64,000 bases of DNA from Lepidostoma basale (Eukaryota > Arthropoda > Insecta > Trichoptera > Lepidostomatidae): the NCBI GenBank assembly GCA_022606425.2, contig JAHDVF020000868.1, positions 1,364,001 to 1,428,000 on the forward strand. Direction: 5' to 3'. The translations under genes and the position numbers were made by a program. How positions within the stretch are numbered: the first letter of the stretch is position 1; every line of letters starts with the position of its first letter. The notes under the pieces are model-generated. The model had not been told where the DNA came from. It ran no database searches and worked only from the letters and a program-made list of their open reading frames with translations. This document shows, piece after piece, positions 10,650-20,834 of this stretch.

Positions 10650-10975
10650 GAAAGTGTTATGGAAATTCAATGTTTTCAAAAAGTTCTTCGAAATACCGCT
10701 TCGCTACGACACTGCGGTGGTACAACTATTATGGAAACTAAGCGTTCTACAGGGGTCAATTACCGGCTAGGGGGCAGAAATAGCCCGATGTTACATTGAC
10801 CGTGTCTGCGGAAAGTGTTCCACACACGCTGAAACTGCTCGCAGCAAACATGAGCGATCCTATCAGCGGAAAATAATACAACAAGTTCAAACGGAAAGCG
10901 GCTAAACGGACCAACACCACAAACAATACACGAATTATTTAAACATAACCAAAAAGCTAGTCAAAAACATTTTCT
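10650..10975. other. Stretch without gene
   Basis: Moderately GC-richer around 10690-10920, no ORF or family recognised. Confidence 0.35.
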
Positions 10976-10977
10976 TT

Positions 10978-11395
10978 TTCTTCAAGTGCCCTGTCGGGTC
11001 CCCCCAACGTTGATCGATCACCTTGGCGAAACTGTCCCGCACCGCTCGGAACAGCTCTTCCACACTTCGGATACCGGTCCAATCCCTCACGTTTCGCAGC
11101 CAGGACATTTGTCTTGGCATCCCTCAATTTTTCCCTCAAATATCAGTTGGAGAAGGTGGTACTTTTCCCCACGCAGCTTATGACCCAGATGTGAAATCTT
11201 CCGAAAGTTGATAGTTGATAAAAGTTCCCTGTCAACTCGCAACTCGCCTCAAGACTTCGGTATTGGTAACCATGTCTGTCCAGGGAATTCTGAGCATTCG
11301 ATTATGGAGCCACATTTCAAATGCTTCCAGTCTGTTGATTAAGTTGAGTTTCAAGGTCCACGTTTCGCATCCATAATGTGGGGAACTCTTAAGAA
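10978..11395 (-). pseudogene. RTE-like LINE 3' coding end (GEKYHLLQL family)
   Basis: Reading the minus strand from 11395: YGCETWTLKLNLINRLEAFE, then WTDMVTNTEVLRRV, then GEKYHLLQLIFEGKIEG, MSWLRNVRDWTGIRSVEELF and FAKVI.., a typical RTE-type reverse-transcriptase C-terminal region. The parts lie in different frames, so small indels have broken it. The 3' end is CAGGGCACTTGAAGAAGAAAA. A second copy, on the + strand, is at 62960-63300. Confidence 0.7.
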
Positions 11396-11399
11396 TTAC

Positions 11400-12268
11400 A
11401 TCCACCAATCCTTACAGATTGACTCCTGGTAATTAAGTATGACGCACAAAAATTCAGCAGTGGAACACTGAAACCCAAACATTGATGTCATAGCTTCAGG
11501 ATTTCGGAACTGTTTACAAGTTGATATTGATATGAAACTAAGAGATAATAACATACGAGTATCTCAGAAGGATCTCAAATATGTCGATGTTAGTGAGATT
11601 TTCTGATTTTCTCTTTAAAATGCACAAATACATTTATTTTTAAAAACTCGTCATCACCACATTTATTTTACTATTTCTCATCTTTCAAAAGAGTTCTATA
11701 TTTTACTTATCTGTATAACAGTCAGTAAAATATCACCATGAATATTTAAAATAACCATAATTGCCGATCACAAAATCGGTTTGCGGTTAAATGACTGTTC
11801 TCTTTCTCGTGTTGAACTATTCCGGTACAAACTAGACGCTTATGGAAATCAGTCGCTTTGTTGAGGTCATTAAAAAGTTTTAATGGCTTCTGGTCGCCCC
11901 CGGAATGGCCTAACTAGAGCCCCGTTCCAGCGATCGGTAATAAAGTAAGCCGTCGAATGTCTGAGGGATTCCAAATTGAAGATCAAATCTTTTATATATT
12001 CCGGGCAATCATTTGGTTTACAGCAATGTACTCGTCTTCTACGACAGTTGAGGCCAGGGTTTACCAAACTTTTCATGAAATGAAACACTTCGTAAACTCG
12101 TAAATTTCAACGGAAGACTTTCTAAAAATAAATTGATATTGATAATGTTTTATATTGATGCCGGTCGCGTGTGCTTCTTCAGAAACAAGTGCATTGGTAG
12201 ATAGTGTATTGTAAGATTCGGCCACGTATGCCTTTTCAAATACAAGTGTATTGAAAGATTGGATATCA
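11400..12268. other. Stretch with one small unassigned ORF
   Basis: A 72-codon frame on the minus strand at 11870-12088 (opens from GTG; an internal ATG follows five codons in) has no motif I can name. Both flanks are AT-rich and lack repeat signatures. Confidence 0.3.
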
Positions 12269-12269
12269 C

Positions 12270-12550
12270 TAACTAACTAATCATCACGCCGTCTCCCCGG
12301 AGGCGTGGGCAGAAAGAATGCACCGCCACATTGTTCTGTTCTAACATACTTCTATCGATTTCTCTACATTAATACAATGTATCATGCACGAACGTCTATT
12401 CCTCCGACTTCTTACGTGGCCGTCATTTAATATTTGATCATGGCACATTTTCATCGGTTTTCCTCTATTTCAAGTTTCGTTTATGTCATTTACGTAAACT
12501 TTCTTCACCATTCTATCTTTATCGATTCTTTTCATGGAACACTTAGATTA
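12270..12550 (-). mobile_element. TTAG-tail LINE family, 3' part
   Basis: The + strand shows (CTAA)n then TCATCACGCCGTCTCCCCG, the reverse of the family tail, followed by the decayed GGCCACGTAAGAAGTCGG-type region and the KRIDKDRMVKKVYVND-like codons to 12550. Non-functional. Confidence 0.7.
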
Positions 12551-12554
12551 TTTT

Positions 12555-12910
12555 TTGGATTGGGTAATTCCTACTAGTGAAAATATATATTAAAACACAA
12601 TATTTAGACGGTCATGTAAAAACAATATTATCCATTTCTTTCATGCGTGCGGTGTGAGAAAATATGGTCCTCCACCCTGTACATAGATACTTGACGACAT
12701 AAACAATAGTTGATATTGTTTATTACTCGCCTTTCTAATTACTGCTAATCGTTGCGGAGCACCAATTAAGGTTCAGCGGAACAATGGTGTTTCACGAAAC
12801 ATAGTTTGGGAAACCCTGATCTAGGCAATAATATTTTGTGGTCAATATTTCAATTTGAATTTAATGAGTTTAAAATATTTTTAAAGGGTCTCTAATTAAG
12901 GACTCTTTAA
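12555..12910. other. AT-rich gap
   Basis: Nothing recognised apart from the phrase GTTTCACGAAACATAGTTTGG at 12789-12809, weakly similar to 12055-12085 reversed. Confidence 0.3.
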
Positions 12911-12914
12911 ATTT

Positions 12915-13480
12915 AAATTAAACAAAGTGTGTGTGATATATCATCAAATTTTTAATTCGTTTGAAAGACCTATCCATTATGTATGAAATATAACACTGTT
13001 CAAATGTCTGCCGCGGCTTCTCAGGGTGGCTCACATCCGAAATGTCCAATTTTCCATGACTCTGAATTTGACCGATAGCATGAGTTATGTTGACTTTTAA
13101 TGGCCGCTGTGGTTTGTGGCTTATTCGCATAGACGTGCGAAGAAAACCCCACAATAAAAAGTCTAACGGGTCAAATCGAACGATCTCGTGAGATTACCAC
13201 GCCCTCAAATCGCTCATGCAGAATTTCTAATGTGCCATAAGCCACACATGACACGTAGCGCCGTCCTGCTGAAACCACATGTCGTTGGTGTCCATATCAT
13301 CCAATTCAGGCCAAAAGAAGTTAGTAATGAACAGTACACCCATTTTGATAAAACAATTTTATCATTTGCACGTGTTGTTGAACGCTATATCCGTTCATGG
13401 TGATTTGGCAAAACAGACTGAATAAATGTCGCTTCAAAAATATGGCCCCTATCAAGTGTCAAAGTTTGGAAGCCCCTATT
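12915..13480 (-). pseudogene. Tc1/mariner-like transposase C-terminal half, broken
   Basis: Minus strand: FFWPELDDMDTNDMWFQQDG then ATCHVW, and further on DPLDFLLWGFLRTSMRISHK. These match the second and third acidic catalytic blocks (QQDGATCH; LTPLDFFLWG) of a transposase group found widely in insects. The parts fall in different frames and the expected N-terminal half is absent. The fragment at 35199-35474 is the N-terminal half of a related protein. Confidence 0.65.
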
Positions 13481-13499
13481 GGAAAACCCTTTGTATGCA

Positions 13500-14160
13500 G
13501 TAATCAGGATAAGTCATTAACAAATCAAAACTCATACGGTGATTAAAATGAGTAAAAGAAATTACTTACTTTTTTATGATTGTCATTAAAATATAAATTA
13601 ACAAATAAATAACTTTCTTTGGTATTGTCTAAAAACACGTAAAAATTCCAATAACTTCAGCTATTTTACGTCGCATAGCCACCATTCGCAATTTTAGTAT
13701 CGGAATCGTCGTAAAATAACAAGTGATTATCTCGAAAATACTCGTAAACTTCAGAAACAAACAAAACATTTCAAAAATTGTCGAACTAAACGCATTAAAA
13801 TATTTATTAATGTAATACGCGTCCTTGGTAAGAACAAAGTCTTAATAAACGTAATAAAATGTGTACAGAATTTTTTCTACGCTATGCAAATTACTTGGAG
13901 CAATATTCTTTCAAAAATATTTTCCTTATTTTGGCAAAGTTTTCCCGCGGTAATGCTCATTTAGCCCCATGTTATTCGAGAAATTCCTTTGTAAGGGGCC
14001 GCTGTTACAACACTAACAATGATTCCGCTAGCATCAGATGCTTCTCGAGCGAGATGAGGCTGGAGAAGCGAGCGAAAATATAATTGTGTCAGTCTGGAGG
14101 AAACTTTCCGTAAACTCCACTCTATCGGAACCACTGCCATGTAGCTTTTCATTTATTTTA
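13500..14160. other. Stretch without recognised gene
   Basis: Short overlapping ORFs only (13859-14083 + and 13961-14152 -); no motif supports either. Confidence 0.35.
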
Positions 14161-14164
14161 ATAA

Positions 14165-14285
14165 GATTTACACAATTAATACGAATGAAAACGTCTGTTT
14201 ACTAGAAGTTTTATTATATTAAATGTGAATAACATGTTTTGCCTGTCTTAGGCATTATCAGATGTAACTATTTATTAATTTAACT
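14165..14285 (-). repeat. HH3 hammerhead-type repeat
   Basis: The arm TTAATACGAATGAAAACGTC...CTAGAAGTTTT leads to the minus-strand motif ATCTGATAATGCC...AGGCAAAACATGTT at 14229-14266. CTGATAA has A at the G8 position and GAA has become AAA, so a dead core. The matching outer end is at about 14525-14575; a LINE fragment separates them. Confidence 0.5.
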
Positions 14286-14510
14286 TCTAGAAAACGATAT
14301 CTTCTTCTTATTCTTCTTCTGTTTTTAGATCTTGCGATCTGTTTATGCAGGATATCAACATTCTTCCTATGACAAAAACCATCATCGAAGGATATCAGCC
14401 TTCTCTCTATTTCTAGTGGTCGCCCTGGTGGTCGATGGCCCTCTGGAGTCTCGTGCATCACGATATTAGGGATTCTTGATGGATCTCTGCCTACTCCATC
14501 TCATACCGAT
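14286..14510 (-). pseudogene. RTE-like LINE 3' end (DILHKQIARSK family)
   Basis: The minus frame reads TPEGHRPPGRPLEIERR, then NVDILHKQIARSKNRRR, the C-terminal motif of an RTE-like family also at 25690-26115, 36160-36520, 50150-50650 and 52600-53005. It begins with the CTTCTTCTTATTCTTCTTC tail. It sits inside the HH3 repeat whose arms lie on both sides. Confidence 0.6.
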
Positions 14511-14639
14511 ATCATTCTTATTAATTATTCCATATTGAGATCAACATCGTTGTTCAAGATACAATAAATAAAATTTACACAATTATTTCAATCGAAATGT
14601 AACAATATAATGTATGATTTACAAAATACTTTATTTTTT

Positions 14640-15065
14640 TATTTAAACTGCCGACCAGTTCGCTCCATTCAGAGCTTCATCTTACGAATTTCTTATGACT
14701 ACACAAATCTTGAAGATGATTTTATTCCAAGCTCTTCGATCTTGCGCCGTTTGCTCCCAGCAGTCCGTTTTGCAAAACTTAGCCATATCAGCCAGAACAT
14801 TATCCATTAGGCGCTACATAGGCCTTCCTAGAGGTCTTGCTCCGGTTGTTTTTGACGTGTACAAGATCTTGGTTGCTCTGATCTTAACGGCTCAGCACAC
14901 GTGCCCAATCCTTGTTAGGTGACCGGCTCTCACTGTGCTCGTTAAGGAGCTGCTGGATCATTGTATGGATCTTTGGTTTGCTCCTATGCCTTCAAGATCT
15001 CGCTGCAACACCAGGTCTGGATCTCAGAATCATTCTTAGGATCCTGTTTTCAAACTTGTAGATTC
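14640..15065 (-). pseudogene. RTE-like LINE 3' end (FAKRTAGSKRRKIEE family)
   Basis: Minus strand: ...GRPRK-type codons, WLIWLSFAKRTAGSKRRKIE and EELGIKSSSRF, a known style of RTE/BovB-like C-terminus. Upstream parts (15060-14900) are in other frames. No other copy in the window. Confidence 0.5.
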
Positions 15066-15334
15066 TTTGTTGATCTTTAAGTGTCGAAAAACCCAAAACC
15101 TTCGAAACAAGTCAAGAAAAATAAACTTAAAAGTGGAAAAAACGTGTTTTTTTTTATCGTCATTACATATTACCATACTGTGGTCAAATACAAAGTGTTT
15201 TGTTTTATATCTATGCGTTATATTTATTATATGTAGATTGACATTATTGTTCAAGAAACAATAAATACATTACTCTATTATAATAATCTAAGTAAGGAAG
15301 ATATTTTTTTAAAGAACATTAAAAAACTTTTCTT

Positions 15335-15640
15335 CTATGTTCGCCATACTTTGTGTTGTAGATGTTTTATTTGTCTTTTTATTTTTTATATACTTTTATA
15401 TACTTGTATACAACACTAACTTTAAAAATAATAAAATTACATATCAGACATGTTTCGGATATATTCACATCAGACAATTTTATAATATTTTAAATATGTA
15501 TCTTTATAATATTATATGTATCACTGAAGAAGGACTGGTTGTCCAAAACATGTCTGATATGCAATTTAATTTATTTTAAAGTTAGTGTTGTATATACAAA
15601 GTATATAAAAAAAAAAAGACAAATTAATAAACTTGTTTGT
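15335..15640. mobile_element. HH1 foldback (Penelope-type terminal repeats, inverted)
   Basis: Two inverted arms: the left contains GTATACAACACTAACTTTAA and the right TTAAAGTTAGTGTTGTATA. Each has a hammerhead-like block pointing outward from the centre, 15441-15475 (-) and 15514-15563 (+). The left flank TTCTATGTTCGCCATAC and TTTGTGTTGTAGATG recur at 29630-29660 and 30915-30945, marking the outer end of the family. No coding capacity. Confidence 0.6.
15514..15563 (+). ncRNA. Hammerhead-like motif, family HH1
   Basis: Stem I TGTATCA with TGATATG (5 Watson-Crick plus 2 wobble pairs). Core CTGAAGA (15524-15530), one extra A, stem II GGAC-TGGTT-GTCC (15532-15544), then AAA in place of GAA, ACATGT (15548-15553) and C. 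All elements are present except G12, which is A here, so cleavage is unlikely in this copy. Confidence 0.5.
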
Positions 15641-15664
15641 TTGCATCCATGTAGTATGTCCTAT

Positions 15665-15732
15665 TTGAAAGAGTACATAGGCATCATAATTGTACACATT
15701 GAAAGAGTACATAGGCATCATAATTGTACACA
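15665..15732. repeat. 34-bp perfect tandem duplication
   Basis: The unit TTGAAAGAGTACATAGG... occurs at 15665-15698 and 15699-15732. Confidence 0.9.
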
Positions 15733-15759
15733 TTGTACACATGTATGTTGTTTCATTTA

Positions 15760-16355
15760 TTAGAATGCGACAATGCGAACCAGTGACACGGAAAGAATCC
15801 TTAATACGAAACTGAAGGCAAAGCTAGTTTGGAGCTAATATTGGTCCAAGTCGACTGTCAGAACTAACGTGTTTCTCTTTTTCGTTTAGCCTTATTCTCG
15901 TCTCACAAAGCAGGGAACTTTAATTACACGTTTCGGAAAATCCAATTGTCCGCCCAGTTGAAGCCAACTGCGGAGAGAAAGAAATCAGAGTACACATGAA
16001 TGGACCTGATCTGTATCGGAATGAGTTTATTTTTAATACAATTTCATTTTAGTTTTCTATTGATAACAGTTCCTTCTTGGCATGGTTGATTCTTCTCTCG
16101 TAAATAAAGAGAAGCTGGTAGAACACAATTATTTGAAAGATTATTGAGACATATATGTATGTATAGTGTTGGATATACCTTTCTTGGAATTTATTTTTAT
16201 TATTTACAAATTTTATAAAAATGATATATTTTAAGTTTAAAAAGTAACGTTTTTTCTACTTTTCGGTTTAATTGTGTACACAACAGTCGTTTGAAATCAA
16301 TTACCTTATAAATTTTGTTTTTAGCTATTATATTGATTTTTGTGACATGTGATAT
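15760..16355. other. Gap without recognised features
   Basis: No ORF or family motif. The 15780-16020 portion is of ordinary composition and may be host unique sequence. Confidence 0.35.
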
Positions 16356-16360
16356 CGCCA

Positions 16361-16490
16361 TTTTATTGTCACATGAATTCTACACCAGACCAAAGACATT
16401 GTGATAATCACACTGCCATCGCCGGGAATCGAATCCGGGACCTTCGGTATGGCAGTCAGAGCTCTCACCACTCTGCCATGTCACTTCTTT
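16361..16490 (-). mobile_element. tRNA-derived SINE, head part
   Basis: Minus strand: TGGCAGAGTGG (A box), then CCGAAGGTCCCGGATTCGATTCCCGG with a B box, then GGCAGTGTGATTATCACAATG and the SINE body to ATTTTATTGTCACATG. The 3' half and (AAT)n tail are missing. Confidence 0.7.
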
Positions 16491-16554
16491 TACTCTGATT
16501 TTTCTTAGTTAATATAAGTATTCGTATTCATGATATTTTATATTATAATGATAA

Positions 16555-16795
16555 AAATATCATAAATACGAATGAAAACGTCTGTTTTCTAGAAGTTTTG
16601 TTATATTTTATAGGAATGACATGTTTCACCTGTCTAAGAAATTTGATAATCCCTTAGACAGGCGAAACATGGCATTTCCATAAAATATTGTAAAACTTTT
16701 AGAAAACAGACGTTTTCATTCGTATTAATTATTTATTGTGAAGTTTTACATCATTGTTCAAGAAACAATAAATAAGATTAAAATATCATTGAAAC
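16555..16795. mobile_element. HH3 foldback element
   Basis: Near-perfect inverted arms (GTCTGTTTTCTAGAAGTTTTG / AACTTTTAGAAAACAGACG) with the motif in both: 16614-16645 (-) and 16645-16672 (+, TTTGATAATCCC...GGCGAAACATGG). The right outer end GTTTTACATCATTGTTCAAG...AACAATAAA matches other HH3 copies. Cores are damaged. Confidence 0.6.
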
Positions 16796-16824
16796 AGTTG
16801 AAAAAAATAAACTTTATTATGGTA

Positions 16825-17085
16825 GTTCATTTATTATTAGCCGTCTGTCGTCCACTGCTGAACGTAAGCCTCTACCGAAGCACGCTTCTGCCCCCAATCA
16901 ATTGCCGCTCTAATCCATCCACGTCCAGCAATCCTTATAATATCGTCGGTCCAGTGAACACGATGACGTCACGGAATCCTGTGCGCAGTCTCCTCTCAAG
17001 AAGCCGTCTTTAAATCGGCTATCGGTTCTCCGACAAATGTGGCTCACCGCCATTTCAGCCCGCCTATCTTCAGATGCACCTCAGA
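16825..17085 (-). pseudogene. RTE/BovB-like LINE 3' end
   Basis: On the minus strand, the family end (CAGCAGTGGACGACAGACGG) is preceded by codons for W.GRGWIRAAIDWGQKRAS-type sequence, and further upstream by GGLKWR...HICRRTDSRFK-like codons, as in the intact 3' end at 21815-22260. Frameshifted. Confidence 0.6.
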
Positions 17086-17099
17086 AATCTTGTTTTTTT

Positions 17100-17245
17100 G
17101 TCAAGTTAAATTAATTTCTAATGCATTGTTTCTTGAAAAATGATGTTAAACTATATATTAAATTATTATTACGAATGAAAATGGCTGTTTTCTAGAAGTT
17201 TTGTTCTGAAAAACTTATAGAAAGCAAACGTTTTCGTTCGTATTA
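17100..17245. repeat. HH3 arms without centre
   Basis: ATTACGAATGAAAATGGCTG...CTAGAAGTTTTG meets CTTATAGAAAGCAAACG...TTCGTATTAAT after only a few bases, so the hammerhead centre has been lost from this foldback. Confidence 0.5.
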
Positions 17246-17249
17246 ATGA

Positions 17250-17750
17250 AATTCATTTCTGATTCTGTCCCTCAAGGTTATTACAAACTTGGCTCTTTTA
17301 CGCATTTTTTTTATTTGAAACTTACTATATAGTATTCGTATACTAGACCCCTTGTCAGCGTCTACTTTTGAACTAATCATTTATTTATTTTATTAAATGT
17401 GTTATTAAATTATTTAAAAATAAAATTAAACACTTTTTCACATAAAACGCTTTTAAGTAAAAACCACTTTATTTGAGTTAGTAGCGCCAACCGGTTTTAC
17501 TCTGTAGCGAGCTTACTCAGCTCGCTACAGAGTAAAACAGAGGTTAAGAGTGTACCAATTTCGCTACACATTCATAATAAAAATGTGTAGCGAAATTGGT
17601 ACGTTATTTGGATACAGGGTGTGTTTATTGTCTAGTAGATGTTTGGCAAATTGGGATTTTGATTTATTTAGTCTAGACCAGTCACACCTAACGTGTTCCG
17701 AAAAAAAAACATTTAGTGTTCTCTAACTATGTTATTATTATTTTTTGTTT
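17250..17750. other. Stretch with a short perfect palindrome
   Basis: Inverted pairs TCTGTAGCGAGC / GCTCGCTACAGAG at 17502-17534 and GTACCAATTTCGCTACACAT / ATGTGTAGCGAAATTGGTAC at 17554-17602. Likely remnants of a foldback element. No ORF. Confidence 0.5.
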
Positions 17751-17756
17751 TATTTT

Positions 17757-18065
17757 GTATACAAATTCTTGTAGACAAATACTGGATTTTTACCCATTGC
17801 GGGTTAATATTTTTTTAATGATTAAATTTTATATTAATAGATGGCGCTAGTATAGATGTCCCTACCAACAGTGTAGTTATTAAAAAATATTAACATATAT
17901 ACAGTCCCAAAAATTTGCCAGACGTGGTGTCGTAAGAAGGGCGGAATGGTGAATGTTGCTAAACATAAAGTGATCGCTTAACCCAACTAACGCCTCGACT
18001 ACCGTATTCTGTTTCCAAATAATTTACATCTTCGTCTCTATTGAAATACAATTAATCCTTAAATT
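17757..18065 (+). repeat. Dispersed repeat D, copy 1
   Basis: Shares TGTATACAAATTC...GGATTTTTACCCATT, the ATAGATGGCGCTAGT phrase and the block CGCTTAACCCAAC...ACGCCTCGACTACC...TTACATCTTCGTCTC with 21370-21640, 45140-45275 and 55025-55284. Non-coding; class unknown. Confidence 0.6.
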
Positions 18066-18109
18066 ATGTAATTATTGTCATAAAATTTCTTAAAGATTTC
18101 CAAGAAGCA

Positions 18110-18385
18110 CTTTCCGGGCCTACCCAAATAATTATTTGTTAAAAATGTATATAGTCACATCAATTTTCGTTAATTAACATATTCTGCTCCATTTACTAGT
18201 GTATATAAACAGCAACGAGCTGAAATTTCGTCACATTTGATAATGCCTTAGAAGGGCAAAACATTTCATTCCTATAAAATATGTAAAAACTTCAAGAAAA
18301 CTGACATTTTTATTCGTATATTATTTAATATGGAGTTTTACATAATTATTCAAGATACAATAAAAATGCAAACATTTCAATTACT
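18110..18385 (+). mobile_element. HH3 hammerhead-type repeat, long single copy
   Basis: The most complete non-inverted copy: a leader (GGGCCTACCCAAATAATTAT...) with a TATATAA at 18202-18208, then TTTGATAATGCC...AGGGCAAAACATTTC (18235-18269), then the arm to TTTTACATAATTATTCAAG...ACAATAAAA. Core dead (CTGANGA is TTGATAA; GAA is AAA). The same order occurs on the minus strand at 2427-2720. Confidence 0.55.
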
Positions 18386-18399
18386 TTGTTTTATTTTCT

Positions 18400-18845
18400 C
18401 GGCAACAATTTGATACGAAATTTTACATAAGTTTTAAAACTTAAATATTAATCATTCCATTCAAATATAAAACAGTGTACGAGTAATGTTGGAATCCTTT
18501 ATATGTTGACATTTGGTAATTAAATAAAGGGGTCGCAAGGTCGACTAAGGGGAGGTCTGACGTATCGCTGACGATTTGGTTCCCGCCTCAAAGCGCCGGA
18601 GACGGAACACAATGCAATTAATTGTGGGGCCCGCCCACCTGCCCGCGACTTAAATATAGCCGACCGAGGACCCATTCCCTAATCCCACCTTAATATCTCG
18701 TGTAATCCAGCTCCCAATGTCCCCGTAGACAGTGACGGCTCGTTAAATCACATAGATGTCAAGGAGCAACCAAAGAAACATGCATGAATCAAGACAGCTT
18801 TTTTATAGTAATGAAATTGAAAAAGAATCGGATCAATTTTGTTAT
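18400..18845. other. GC-richer non-repeat island
   Basis: 18530-18760 is clearly richer in GC than its surroundings and matches no repeat family here (GGGGCCCGCCCACCTGCCC). No ORF of note, so it may be a conserved host non-coding segment. Confidence 0.35.
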
Positions 18846-18849
18846 GAAT

Positions 18850-19002
18850 TAAAACACTAATTAATAACCGAAAACGTCTATTTTCTAGAAGTTTTGTTAA
18901 ATTTTATGGGAATGGCATGTTTTGCATTGCTATAGTACTCGTATTTGAGTGTGACGTTTAAAAATGCCTTAGTGAAGCGAAACATGTCATTTTAATCAAA
19001 TA
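18850..19002. repeat. HH3 element, left part (split by mariner 1)
   Basis: ACGTCTATTTTCTAGAAG...GGGAATGGCATGTTTTGC (left arm), then AATGCCTTAGTGAAGCGAAA and CATGTCATT (right arm, 18963-18990). The right arm resumes at 20326 after mariner 1 as CTTGAAGCTTCTAGAAAGC...TTTTCATTC. Confidence 0.65.
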
Positions 19003-20325
19003 CGAGGTCTGTTCAAAAAGTATCGCGAATCTTATATTTTTTTCAAAAAGTATTTATTTATTCATGAATATCTATTTTGTCCCCTTCAAAGTAATTCCCC
19101 TCGGATATAATACATTTATGCCAACATTTTTTCCAATCCTCGAAGCACTTAAAAAAATCATTTTTTGTGATCTTGTTCAGCTCCTCCTTCGATGCCGTCT
19201 TTATCTCCTCAATCGTGGCGTAGCGTCGTCCTTTCATGGGCCTCTTCAGTTTTGGAAACAGGAAAAAGTCACAGGGGGCCAGGTCTGGGGAATACGGTGG
19301 CTGCGGCACCATTACTGTGTTGTTTTTGGCCAAATATTCGCGCACAAGCAACGATGTGTGAGCAGGGGCGTTATCATGGTGCAAAAGCCAGTTTTTGTTC
19401 TTCCACAAATCCGGGCGTTTCTGGCGGATTGCTTCGCGCAAATTGCGCATAACTTGCAGGTAATATTCCTTATTGACCGTACTACCCTGTGGCAAGAACT
19501 CATGATGCACCACGCCCCTGCAATCGAAGAAAACTGTGAGCAAAACCTTCACGTTCGACCGAACTTGGCGCGCTTTTTTTGGTCTTGGCTCATGCGGCAG
19601 CTTCCATTGGGATGATTGAGCTTTGGTTTCCACGTCATAACCATAAACCCATAATTCGTCACCAGTTATGACCCTCTGGAGCACATTTGGGTCGTCACGG
19701 ACCGAGTCCAACATCTCCTGAGCAATGTTAACGCGATGCTGTTTTTGGTCGAAATTGAGCAATTTTGGCACGAATTTCGCGGCGACCCGACTCATGCCCA
19801 AATCATTGGTTAAAATCGAATGGCACGAGCCAATCGATATGTTTAGGTCCTCAGCAACTTCTCTAACGGTGATTCGACGATTGGCTAATACTATTTTCTT
19901 CACTTTATCAATGTTTTTGTCTGTTGTTGACGTGCTCGGGCGTCCGGCACGCTCTTCGTCGTTCATATCTTCTCGGCCCTCTGAGAACATTTTGTACCAC
20001 CGATAAACGTTGCTTTGGTCCAAGGTAGCTTCACCATATGCCACAGTCAACATTCGAAATGCGTCCGCGCACTTTATTTTGTTTTTCACACAAAATTTGA
20101 TACAGATTCTTTAATCCATTTTTTGGAATAGGCAAAAATCGAAGACGAGCCAAAACACATCCAAGCAAAACAGCTGTCAAAAATTAACTAAACATTCAAA
20201 ATGGCCGACCTTGTCAGCATAAGTAAGGGACATAAGTACCAACATAACGCTACAAAAAAATCAAAAATCAAATATACGTAGCCAGCGGAAATTCAAAATT
20301 CGCGATACTTTTTGAACAGACCTCG
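19003..20325 (-). mobile_element. Mariner element 1 (DD34D), near-complete
   Basis: 28-bp terminal inverted repeats starting CGAGGTCTGTTCAAAAAG at 19003-19030 and, reversed, at 20298-20325; perfect match. The left flank is TA, the expected mariner target; the right flank reads CT, so that copy of the duplication has mutated. It inserted into an HH3 hammerhead-type repeat. Near-identical to element 2 at 32493-33810, which implies recent activity of the family. Confidence 0.9.
19058..20089 (-). CDS. Mariner transposase (DD34D), 343 codons
   Basis: Cut-and-paste transposase acting in the nucleus on its own terminal repeats. The open frame covers nearly the whole protein: an N-terminal helix-turn-helix region, linker GRPSTST (about 49-55), then catalytic D144 (VITGDELW), D239 (HHDNAPAH) and D274 (YSPDLAPCD), giving the DD34D spacing; C-terminal KCFEDWKKCWHKC. 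The frame's first codon is GTG. The true ATG is at 20119-20117, ten codons upstream, but the third codon (20113-20111) is TAA, then RICIKFC in frame. The same TAA is present in element 2. The next in-frame ATG (residue 12) would remove part of the DNA-binding domain, so function is doubtful. Confidence 0.85.
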   Translation of the reverse strand: MKNKIKCADAFRMLTVAYGEATLDQSNVYRWYKMFSEGREDMNDEERAGRPSTSTTDKNIDKVKKIVLANRRITVREVAEDLNISIGSCHSILTNDLGMSRVAAKFVPKLLNFDQKQHRVNIAQEMLDSVRDDPNVLQRVITGDELWVYGYDVETKAQSSQWKLPHEPRPKKARQVRSNVKVLLTVFFDCRGVVHHEFLPQGSTVNKEYYLQVMRNLREAIRQKRPDLWKNKNWLLHHDNAPAHTSLLVREYLAKNNTVMVPQPPYSPDLAPCDFFLFPKLKRPMKGRRYATIEEIKTASKEELNKITKNDFFKCFEDWKKCWHKCIISEGNYFEGDKIDIHE

Positions 20326-20390
20326 CTTGAAGCTTCTAGAAAGCAGATGTTTTCATTCATATTTATTATAAATATTTAAGTTGTCAATCA
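20326..20390 (-). repeat. HH3 element, right part after mariner 1
   Basis: CTTGAAGCTTCTAGAAAGC...GTTTTCATTCATATTTATTA continues the right arm interrupted at 19002. Its outer end is decayed. Confidence 0.55.
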
Positions 20391-20444
20391 ACATTTTATT
20401 TATTTGCTGTAAAATAGCATATTTTGACATACTAATCTCGCTTA

Positions 20445-20830
20445 CTAAGCATGTTTACATCGTGTCATGCGTCGATATTTCCTAAATCTCACGTGAACGA
20501 CGTTTCATATTTGATTGATTTGATCGTGCCACATTTTTCTCGATCTTCTTTTATTTTTATAATAATTCCGCTTATGTCGTTTATATATATACTTTTGAAC
20601 CATTATTTCTCAATTCATTATTTCTATGTGACCAAAACATCTCAATCGTTCCTTTCATTATTTTGTTCATAACACTTTCATTCGCACTGCATTCACTTAT
20701 TAAATTTTCATATGACACTCTATAACAGAGTATCCACACATTAGTCTAAGAGATCTCATTTCTACCGCATTTATTCTATTTTTATAATTAATTTGTCAGT
20801 TCCATGCTTCACTTCGATACATAGGGGTCG
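20445..20830 (-). mobile_element. TTAG-tail LINE family, internal 3' region
   Basis: Minus strand resembles the 55650-56525 copy (VKSGMQGARMRTIR, KMFWSHRNN..., KRYINDISGIIIKIKEDREK-type codons), with the tail missing. Heavily mutated. Confidence 0.6.
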
Positions 20831-20834
20831 GCAC

